From contig LLEY01000110.1 of assembly GCA_001414485.1 (NCBI GenBank), forward strand, positions 142,575-206,574: a DNA stretch of 64,000 bases, written 5' to 3'. The notes under the pieces are model-generated. The model was not told the DNA's origin. It saw only the letters and a program-made list of their open reading frames with translations, and searched no databases. The DNA is from Calycina herbarum (Eukaryota > Ascomycota > Leotiomycetes > Helotiales > Pezizellaceae). A program made the position numbers and the translations under genes. Numbering within the stretch: the stretch's first letter is position 1; every line of letters starts with the position of its first letter. This document shows, piece by piece, positions 55,662 through 64,000 of the stretch.

Positions 55662-55942
55662 TGTAACGGCACGAAACGGATACTACTACAAAAGAGGCAT
55701 ATGGAAGTGCGTTCGATAGAATGACATATCCGAATACTAGGCTCTGATACGAAGGAAAAGACCAAATTGGTCTTTCCTCAAGAGAGAGTAAGGGCATCTA
55801 TATACAAGAGGGCCGGATAATAACAAAAGTCCGTACCGATCCGGCTCTGACAATTCCGAAACCATCTGTGCCGTACCATACTCGGCACGTATTCTTGGCT
55901 GTTCCGATAGCTCGGTAATTCCATAAATAGCTGGCTATCACA
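55662..55942 (+). mobile_element. Intact-looking solo LTR in gypsy copy 2
   Basis: 281 bp, TGTAACGG...GCTATCACA, flanked by AGTAC on both sides (55657-55661 and 55943-55947), where copy 1 is uninterrupted. Base composition is ordinary (CG dinucleotides present), unlike the RIP-damaged sequence around it, so it looks young. It splits the chromodomain-like end of the gypsy element. The strand shown is arbitrary. Confidence 0.88.
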
Positions 55943-58900
55943 AGTACTTAGTCTACATCCTATTCGTTATACCTGTTAACTATAATAGGCAGTCCTAGTT
56001 CCTATAGCTAGCCTAGTAGCGGATCGTTAAGAGCTTTACAAAGCTTATCTATAGAGATTATAGGCTATATTTTAATTATCGGAGGCAGGTCAACCTAGAA
56101 AGCGTTTCTAACCTTTTCTAGGACTGTATACAGACCAGCCATCTGCTAGTCGAGCTTACGGCTTAGGCGGTCTATATTCCACGTCTTTGTCGATACATAG
56201 ACCTTGTCGCCTATAGCAAAGTCTACTAGTCGCCGGTGCTTGTTTACTTGCTTACGCTAGCGTTCCTAAGCAGCCTCGATTCCCTTACAGGCGGTTTCCT
56301 AGGCACTATATATACAGGTTACGTACACAACTGCTTCGTCTCGTGAAAGCTGTTTACGAACGCTTATTAGCTCTTCCGGGCTCTAGCGGACCTAATCAAA
56401 GCTAGTACGTAGCACGTAACTAAGCTTGATTTATATAGACGGAAGAGTTGTCGAGTCCTAGAGAAGTATAGCTTAAGCATAGTCTATAATCGGTATTAGT
56501 TTAGACTAGTTATCTTAATAGTAGTTTATAAACAGGCGAAGGCGTTAGTTAATCTACTAGTTTATATTCTTAGTTTAACCGTCAGTTTATATATATACGG
56601 CTATAGATAGCTTAATCTTAGTCCCTAGAATCTAGTTAAACTCTTACTAAAACTCTAAGACGAATTATAGACCGCAGTTAGAGATAATAGTATCTAACGG
56701 TCTATAATAGCGCTATACACGGTCGAGGTAGATCCGCATAGTCTTTTTTACGTCCGTAGTCTTTAGGCAAGGGATAGAGATAGATCTCTTACTTAGCTGG
56801 CAGATAAAGACAATAATTATATCTATCTTAGACTTGTTAGAAGAGAATTCCTTAAAATTAACTAATATATATTGCTATAGGCGATCTAGGATAGGCAAGG
56901 GGTTGAGGAGTCTAGGGGGGCGGTCTCGTAGCACGTAAGAGCGACGGCAGGTCTGGTAGTTATAGACGAATTATTATACATCTAAACGAAGGTGCGGCTA
57001 GTAGTAGCGGTCTATAACTAGCTTTAGAGTCTTAGATTATCTAGGGTGGGCTACCGAGACTTGATTATGAACCTCGCTTAGTAAGCGTACTTTAAGATCG
57101 TCGTTCTTAGGTAGGATAAGCCGTTCTTAGTATAGCAGGAGGCCGTTACAGGTTATCTAGCCGGGGCGTTCGTCTGTAGCGTACTAGCGGAGAGCGTTAA
57201 GGCCCGTACTCGTACGATTAGCTTATAGGATATCGTCAATTAAGTCGTATAGTCTATTAGCTACTCTAACAGGTGCAATATCTACGGAAGGGTCTAAGTC
57301 TAGGTCTATAATAATCCGCAAGTCGAGATTCTCAGGCTATAAGAGAACTTATATACAAGTAGATATCTTTATTACTATTTAACTATCTACTTCTTAGTCT
57401 CAGCGAGTAAGGGAATCCGCTCGATTCTAGCTACTAGGCTTATAAGTAAGTAAGAAGTTAAATCGAGAGAGGGTTTTAGCCTAGCGGGCTTGTCGGCTAG
57501 ATAAGGCTTTAGTTGTTATAAAGTACTTAAGAGCTTTATAGTCTAAAATAACCTATATCTAGTATAGAGACCCTTCGAGCTTAGGTCTCTAGGCTTCTAG
57601 AGAACGTATAATAGCTAGTATCTCTTTATCATAAATCAGGTAGTTAATCTTAGCAGGTATCATTGTCTTAGAGAAGTAAGCTATAGAGTACTACTCTTAA
57701 CTCGGCTGTAACTAAAGGAGTATACTGCTAAGGACGCTGTTAGAGGAATCGGTCTTAACTATAGACTTATATTGTGGATTAAAGTGTATAAGAAGAGGTG
57801 TATTAATAAGCTAGGCCTTTAGCTTAGAGAAGGCGTCCTAATAAGCAGGTGTTTACTAAAACGGCTAGTCTTTATAAGTTAGAGCCGTTAACGAGTGTAC
57901 GACTCGTCTGTAGTTAAGAATAAACTTCTAGTAGAAGTTATAAAAGCTAAGAAAGGACTGAACACTACGGACTATAATAGGGCGTTCCTAGTTATAGATC
58001 GTTTCTATCTTTTCTAGGTCTACTTCAATCCTATTAGTACTTATATAGAAGCCTAGGTACTTTATATAAGTAATATTAAACTTAGATTTCTTGATATTAG
58101 CTTATAAGCTAGCTTTACGAAGCTATAAAAGGACCTTATAGACGTGTTCCTAATAGTCTAGCTCGTTCTTAGAGTAAATAAGAATATCGTTAAGGTAGGT
58201 AGTATAAAAGTCGTCTAAATAGTTAAAGAGTACGTTGTTTATAAACTGTTAATATGTTATAGGTTCGTTAGTTAGTCTAAAAGGTATAACTTTATACTTA
58301 TAGGCTCTATAACGGGTCTAGAACGTTGTTAGTTCCTTAGACTTAGGGTTAATCCGAATCCAGTGAAAAGCTTATCGTATGTCTAGCTTTGTAAAGATAC
58401 GAGCCTTACCTAGACGAGTAAGAGTTTCGTCGATTAATAGAAGAGGATACTAGTCCTTATAAGTTAGGTTATTCAGCTTATAGTAATTAATATAGAACTG
58501 TAGAGAGCTGTCAGACTTCTTAATAAAGAGAATCGGGGCTATAAAGAGGGCTTGGCTAGCCTTAATAAAACCTTTATAAAGGTTCTTAACAAGGTATTAT
58601 TTTACAGCCTGGAGCTCGTCCGTTGACTGGTAGCAGAGGGGGCTATAGGACAAGTTGTCTACGTTCCCGTCCGTAAGTTCGATCTTGTAGTCGTATAAGC
58701 GACGAGGGGGAAGAGTATCGGACGTAGCTTTAGAGAAAACGTCTACGAGATCCTGGTAGGCTCTAGAGAGGCTTTCTTAGACCCGTAAGTCGTCTTTTTA
58801 ATCCGTAAGCTTTTTTTCTATTAAGTAATCGATCTTATAAAGAGAGGTACTAAAGGCTGTAGCTTTAGTATCTTGTAGGTTACGGCGATATATAGCAGCA

Positions 58901-60914
58901 CCGATGACAGCGATGTCTACCGGTGGTAGGTTGAGGCGTACACGTTTCGAGCGTGCTATAGAGGCTTTATAGATATCTAAACCTATAAGGGCACGGTTTA
59001 TATTTCGTAAGTTGTTTTGGCGGTCCTAGTACTCGCTGTGACGTACGGCCAGGGGTGTAGTAGGCGGGCGCGCTAGGATCCGAGGGACTGGCAGCTCGTC
59101 GACAAGGCTTATAGACAGTTACGGGTCTTCCTAGTATTTACGTATAACCTGTTCTTCTAGGGCCTGATTACGGCGATCCGTGTTAGCTTAGTAATCTAGG
59201 TTTAAGAGCCGAGTCTGTAGGATCCTAGGATCTAGGAGGCGTAGCTGGACAAGGTTAGGAGAAGGAGGGAGATCCGTAGGCTATATAAGTCGTCGCTGGT
59301 AGGGGTTAAGTTATACGTTAAGCTAGTTAAACTATATACGCCTAAGAATAAGGTCCTAATAGCTAGTATTAAGGAGGACTATAGAGACGTTATACTGTTT
59401 ATAGCTGTCTATGTATAAGTAAAGAATAATATAGCGGTCCGCGGACTGTCGACTCTGTCTGTCAAAGCCGCGAACTGTAATAGGAGTAGGAAGAGTATGA
59501 ATAGTTAAAGGGAAGAAGTAAGCCAGTCCCTAAGCGAACTTTATACTAATAAGTATAAAGCTGTTTACTCTAGTATTAGCTAGAGCAGAGGTTTTAAATC
59601 CGTATCTATTGAAAACTAGGTTATAAGAGACTGTGAACTGTTTTCCTCTAAGTAGCTGACTTAGATCGATGGCTAACTAGCTAGGACCTCGGTAAAGTAA
59701 GCCTAGGGGGGAGACTTTTCTTAGACTTGGTCGTTTTCTAACTGTTCTAAGTTAGACGTAGGCTCCGCAAGCTTATTAACGTCTGTAATAGGCTTAGAGT
59801 TCTTAGGGCATTCGCGGGTATAGTACCTAGTCCTCTTACACTTGAAGCAGGCGTCGTCCGGTTCCTTATAGGCAGGCGTCGGTTTATATAATAGTCTGTA
59901 AAGGCGGGGGGCCGGGGTAGGGGAGGTTATATAGAACGCAGTTTAAGTAGTAGTGAAAGTTCTAGCTAGGCGGGAGGTAGTAGTAGCAGTTATAGGCCGG
60001 GGGGTAAGACGAGCGGTCCGTAAGTTACTTCTACAGAGCTGAAGTCTTCGTAAGTTCTTGTTAACAAGTCGACACTTGTTTACTAGGGCCGTACTTGTGA
60101 GTAGGACGTCTAAGAATAGTAAGACGGACTGTTATAGAGGTAGTATAAGCTTGTTATATAAGTCGGGCTGTAAGTCGTCTGTTAGGATCTGTCCAGTGCC
60201 TATAAGGTATAAGAAGCGAGTATAGAAGGTTGTAAAAGTCTTGTTATCTCTTATAACAAGCTAGCGGAATTCGATATAGGCGTCCTATGCTTTGAACAGG
60301 TTCTCTAAGATATCTATAAGATATATAATTATTTCTTTTACAGACTAAAACGGCTTAGGTCCCTTCTAGTAACAGGGCACGAGATGCTTCTAAGTAATAT
60401 TAGCTATATAGTTAAAAACGTAAGCTATCTTTGCTTCCTCTAGCTTAAACATAGAGGCGTTAATAAGGAACTTGTCCTTAATCTAGATCTTCTAGTTGTC
60501 GAAGGTTAGAGATAAGCTATCTGTTAAGGGCTTAGTATCCTTAAGCTTAACTATAAACGACCTATGTTATCTAGTTTTAGACAGGGTATTCCCTCGTAGA
60601 GGGGTATAGACGTCGTCTAGTTATTCTCGTAGTAGGCGGACCTGTTCTAGGGCTATAGCAAGCTGTTAAGCGTCTGTAGGCTGGTCGGCAGACATCGTTG
60701 TAGACGACTTAGTTATAAGGATAGAGGGTATAGGTGGAAGAGCCCTAGGCTCTTATGCGCGGTGGTAGGCGCGGGTACGCGGGGCTGTATAAGGCGCTGG
60801 TAGCATCTATAAGCGGTCTATATAGACTGTAGGTGTTGTATTAGAATCGCAACGGATATTCTAATCCTTCCTAGGAGCAGTAGTAAATAGAGAGAAGAAG
60901 GGAGCTTTAGATAA

Positions 60915-61243
60915 TGTGACAAACCTAATCTACTAGCCCTCTAGTAGTTATCCTTACCTATAGTATATATAGGTATAGCGGATAATTAGAGAAGTAAGAG
61001 GTGGTTTAATTGAAGATCTAAAGCTATAAAAGAGAAGAGAAGGAAAGAGGAGACTTCTAGAGGTCCTATAATATAGAGATAGCTAAGGAATCGATAAGTT
61101 ATAGGAATGTCGATCCGTTTGTAGAAATGGTTCCTAGCCTAGGTAGGAATGGTTCTAGGCTAGGCTAGGAATGGCAGGCTTTGCGGACGCCGGCGAGCAG
61201 CCGTACGCGAGTCACGTGCTCGGCGGTGGCCAGGTCCGTAACA
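60915..61243 (-). repeat. LTR (5' LTR of gypsy copy 2)
   Basis: 329 bp, starts TGTGACAAACC and ends GTAACA, followed by the target duplication ATATA (61244-61248). Confidence 0.9.
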
Positions 61244-62635
61244 ATATAGTTGATATAGGCTTTAATAAACGTCTTAATCTACCGACTATATACTCGCTTT
61301 AAGATACTAAAGCACCTAATATCAAGTAGCTAGGTAAGATAGAACGAATAAGGAGGTAATCTAAGAGTAATAATATTATATACCTTATAGTACTCTTAGA
61401 ACTCAGCCGATTCGTAACTCTTATACCTATCTAATACGAGTATTCGATATAGACCTCTTATATAAGTATTAGTATATTTATTAAAGTGTTTTAGCTATTC
61501 TAGACCTATCTTATTATTTATCTATCTATTACTTATCGGTTTAATAATCTAATCGGTTAGGAGACTGCTATCTATATACTAATTTAAGAGGTAGTTCTTA
61601 CTCTAAACTACTAGAAATAGAGAGATACTCTAGCCTTTACTATTAATATAAGTAATCGCTATAGCCTATTCCCGATTCCCTAGCTAAACTGCTTTACCTC
61701 TACTACGTCGATCTATATAAGTAACAACTATTATAAGGTAAATTATACCTATTATAAAGCCGGTTTTATTGAAGTTATAGAAGTCGTAGTCTAATACTCT
61801 ATATTTTACTCTTATATTTTCAACTAGTTAGAACTACGAGCTAATTAGCTTAGAATCTTCGTATAAGGCTCTTTAGAAATCATAGACGCGATTAAAACGT
61901 GTCTTAAGAGCTGGTTATCGTTGTACGAATCGATATACCTAGAGCTTACCGACGTGTTTCTCTTCTTTTAATTCTAGAATAAAATTTACTATATCTTCTA
62001 TACTAGCTAGCTAGGGTATAAACTCTCTAGAATCTAGGTCAAGTATATTCCGAATAATTACTTCCTCTTCTATCTTAGATAACTTGATATAGTTAGGTCG
62101 GATTTCGTTTTAAGAAGTTTAGCTAGCTATTCTGTCTAAGAGTATAGATCTAGGTATTTTATAAAGCTTTACTATAGCTAAAGAGTTAATCTTCTTAGAT
62201 AAACGAATAGCTTTAAGAGCTAGGATTATTCGAGCTTCTTTAGTATAAACTTCTATTTATAGTAGTTAAGAAAACGCGTATTAAACTTAATAGAGTAGAA
62301 TATAGAGGAAAATTACCGACTCGGTAATAAATCACGTTATATAAATAAGTAATATTAAAATTTTTAGACGCTTACTAGCTATAACTAACGATTCGCTTAA
62401 AATTACCTTTGTATTTATAGATTTTTTTTAATTTCTTTAATAACTTAGCTATTATAATTAGTTAGTATCTAAGATTTCTAATATTATTTATATATATAGT
62501 AATAAAGTAAGGTTTTTAATTTTATTAATTTTTATTAAGAATTACAGATTTTTACTAGAGTTATATAGACGTTTTTTATATATATTTTTAGTAATCGGCT
62601 CGGTAAGGTAATCGGCTTAGTAGTGTACTACGTTA

Positions 62636-62928
62636 ATTAATTAATATATATATACGTAACCGGGCCGAGTATATCAGAGGCCGGCCCGATAGCTCCGAGT
62701 GGCTAGCGTTCCGAGCCGCTAGGAGCTTAAGCGAGAGCTCCTAAGTACTTTGTTTATTACGTAACTTCTTTAATTATAGTCTGAATATATTAGTTCTTAA
62801 TTATATAATAATAAATATAGAATCTTATTATATATAATTAGTAATATCACTAATTATTAGCTTTATAAGCCTTATAAATACTTATATATACTAATTAATT
62901 ATATTAATTAGATTTAATTAGATTAATC
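62636..62928. other. Spacer between two MITEs
   Basis: About 290 bases, AT-rich with a short GC-rich block (62,655-62,750). A hairpin lies near 62,725-62,748 (TAGGAGCT/AGCTCCTA). No coding potential; probably the remains of an older insertion. Confidence 0.5.
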
Positions 62929-63346
62929 TAACGTCGTTTATTAGCGAGTCGCGTATATTACCAAGTCGCGTACTTTTTTTACATACAAAAAACGTCCGTG
63001 CGTAACCGTGCACTTTATTTATTTATTAATATAAAATAGTAAAATTAAAAATTTAGTTTTATTATTATATAAATAAATAGGATTTTAATTTTTAAGAGCT
63101 TATTAATTATAATTACTTAGTTATTAAGAAAACAAATAAAAAAACATAAATACAAGGGTAATTTTAAGCGAATTAGCTAATAAGCTTAGTAAGCTTTTGA
63201 AAATTAAAATCCTATTTATTTATATAATAATAAAACTAAATTTTTAATTTTACTATTTTATATTAATAAATAAAGAAAGTGCACAGTTACGCACGGACGT
63301 TTTTTGTATGTAAAAAAAGTGCGCGACTCGGTGATAAACCACGTTA
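62929..63346. mobile_element. MITE B, near-palindromic, same family as MITE A
   Basis: About 417 bp, bounded by TA at both ends. Arms of about 170 bases align inversely (ACGT.GTTTAT...GCGTACTTTTTTT on the left, its reverse complement on the right). The left arm has one extra ~15-base unit. The interior matches that of MITE A, inverted. It could form a long hairpin. Confidence 0.85.
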
Positions 63347-63352
63347 AATTAA

Positions 63353-63432
63353 TTATTTAATCTAATCAAGAAACTGGTTAATCAAAATCCAATCTAATCT
63401 AATCATATTAATCAGATTAATAATTGATTAAC
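63353..63432. repeat. TAATCTAATC-type direct repeat, right copy
   Basis: See 54130-54238. Contains TTAATCAAAATCCAATC and AATCTAATCATATTAATC in the same orientation as the left copy. Confidence 0.7.
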
Positions 63433-63499
63433 TGATTGATTTGTTCTCACGCTGTCCCTTGACGAATGTGTCAGGGTTGTTGGTGTTGTCTGCAGACAT
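63428..63499 (-). pseudogene. 5' end of the transposon-split gene
   Basis: ATG at 63499-63497, then S-A-D-N-T-N-N-P-D-T-F-V-K-G-Q-R-E-N, then a few codons derived from the repeat and a TAA at 63430-63428. The 54,129-53,300 segment continues the same strand and reads like the rest of the protein, so about 9.3 kb was inserted after codon ~19. Confidence 0.62.
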
Positions 63500-63828
63500 C
63501 TCTGAAAGGTTGACAGAAGTCATGTTGTAAGTTTATTAAATTGTACTTTTCTGGTGCAATTGTGTCAAGTAACGGGTAGTGATTTTGTCAAAGAGTGACA
63601 ATATTGGTTTTCAGTTTTTGTTGTAAAGGTAGAAGGAAGCAGGAAGCTAGGATGGATGGCAACAGGCCTTAAATAATAAATGTTTGCGGCCTGGAAATTC
63701 TAGAAAATCATCAAATGCTTGGTGAATGCATGAAGGGAAGCCATGGCCTGAACTACACCCCCTTGCAACCAAACGTGGCCTGGGTGAATCTACCTTTGTT
63801 GTTGCTAATTAACACTTAACGTGCATGT
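63500..63828. other. Upstream flank of the split gene
   Basis: Likely promoter and leader of the gene whose first codons are at 63499. No other gene seen. Confidence 0.45.
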
Positions 63829-64000
63829 ATAGCGAACCGGCCAAACAAGCGAACCGGCCAACTGAAAACACACCTAAAATCGCGATTTTGACATTTTAAT
63901 ATCTTTACGAATTGTTGATTAAAAATTTCAAAATTAAAACTTTGATTTCATTACTATATAAATATAAAAGTTATAAAATGTAAGACTGAGGCTAATTTAT
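63829..64000. mobile_element. Left end of another DNA transposon, runs off the window
   Basis: TA followed by GCGAACCGGCCAA, repeated as AGCGAACCGGCCAA 15 bases later, then CTGAAAACACACC and AT-rich sequence. The doubled subterminal motif resembles the doubled CCGAGCCGAT motif of the MITE/pogo TIRs in this window, suggesting a related Tc1-mariner/pogo element. The other end is outside the window. Confidence 0.5.

Larger units (their letters stand above)
55039..61243 (-). mobile_element. Ty3/gypsy chromovirus-type LTR retrotransposon, RIP-degraded (copy 2)
   Basis: Second copy of the 8127-14368 element, 6,205 bp including a solo LTR at 55662-55942. LTRs 55039-55367 and 60915-61243 (329 bp each) with target duplication ATATA (55034-55038, 61244-61248). 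Minus-strand features: a CCHC knuckle, D-A-C-F-K-C-K-R (about 59,820-59,865), reverse transcriptase remnant Y-L-N-D-I-L-I-Y-S (about 58,170-58,240), integrase (about 56,650-56,960) and a chromodomain-like end split by the solo LTR. It is less RIP-mutated than copy 1 but has many stops and no working frame. Confidence 0.92.
54376..62339 (-). mobile_element. pogo/Fot1-type DNA transposon, RIP-degraded, split by gypsy copy 2 (copy B)
   Basis: TIR left 54376-54426 (TAACGTGGTTTATCACTGAGT...) and right about 62306-62339 (...ACTCGGTAATAAATCACGTTA). Without the gypsy insertion it is about 1.75 kb, the usual length of this group. Transposase remnants on the minus strand: L-L-D-I-R-C-F-S-I-L-K-R-V-Y around 61,270-61,330 and E-F-F-L-A-F-T-A-A-Y...A-G-L-V-P-F near 54,950-55,030. 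The gypsy element sits between them (after ...A-Y-I-N-Y-I, before T-K-V-E-F-F). Stops fall where Gln is expected. Same family as 17850-19299. Confidence 0.85.
54239..62635. mobile_element. MITE A (TIRs ~139 bp), host of the nested elements
   Basis: Terminal inverted repeats 54239-54377 and 62497-62635 align end to end (TAACGT.GTACACCAC...), nearly all differences being C/T or G/A. They contain a doubled CCGAGCCGAT motif. After removing the insertions, the element is about 435 bp and has no coding potential. The interior (62,340-62,496) matches MITE B in inverse orientation. TA target site. Confidence 0.8.

Overview
The window is from a filamentous ascomycete (Pezizomycotina). Protein-coding genes are compact, with short 50-80 bp GT-AG introns. 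Several products are typical of this group: an RTA1-like protein, GH125 mannosidase, Mgm101 and Coa4. Long TA-rich islands hold repeats whose remaining reading frames are full of TAG/TAA where Gln or Trp would be expected, and repeat copies differ almost only by C/T and G/A. That is the signature of repeat-induced point mutation (RIP). A Leotiomycetes-type genome is my guess, not something I can prove without a search.

Layout. 0-7.3 kb: a small Cys-rich membrane protein, mitochondrial ribosomal protein mL50, a hypothetical protein whose gene contains serially duplicated exon-intron modules, and a small zinc-finger protein. 7.6-14.7 kb: a RIP-degraded Ty3/gypsy chromovirus (LTRs of 329 bp, target duplication AGGAG) sitting inside an inverted-repeat element. 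16.0-17.6 kb: a RING-H2 protein isolated between repeat islands. 17.9-19.3 kb: a degraded pogo/Fot1-type DNA transposon. 20.4-37.8 kb: a gene-rich block with a CLC chloride transporter, a mitochondrial membrane protein, biotin-protein ligase, Coa4, Mgm101, an RTA1-like protein, an amino acid permease and an RS-rich nuclear protein. 38.7-41.3 kb: two neighbouring decayed genes, an SRPK-like kinase with a stop and a frameshift, and a secreted PAF-acetylhydrolase-like enzyme with a frameshift. 41.6-46 kb: a small protein of unknown role, an array of diverged ~165-bp repeats and a GH125 mannosidase.

46.8-51.7 kb carries a racemase/isomerase, a DUF1989 (urea carboxylase-associated) protein and an amino acid permease side by side, which may form a small nitrogen-compound catabolic cluster. 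53.3-63.5 kb is a gene split in two by about 9.3 kb of nested transposons: a MITE holds a pogo element, which holds a gypsy element, which holds a solo LTR, with a second MITE of the same family next to it. Another transposon end starts at about 63.83 kb and leaves the window.

Several genes between 24 and 29.4 kb act in or for mitochondria: a small inner-membrane candidate, Coa4, Mgm101, and biotin ligase, which serves cytosolic and mitochondrial carboxylases. Biotin ligase and Coa4 are divergently transcribed from only about 80 bp.

All exon boundaries were read by eye from splice consensus and frame continuity, so they are models, not transcript-verified.
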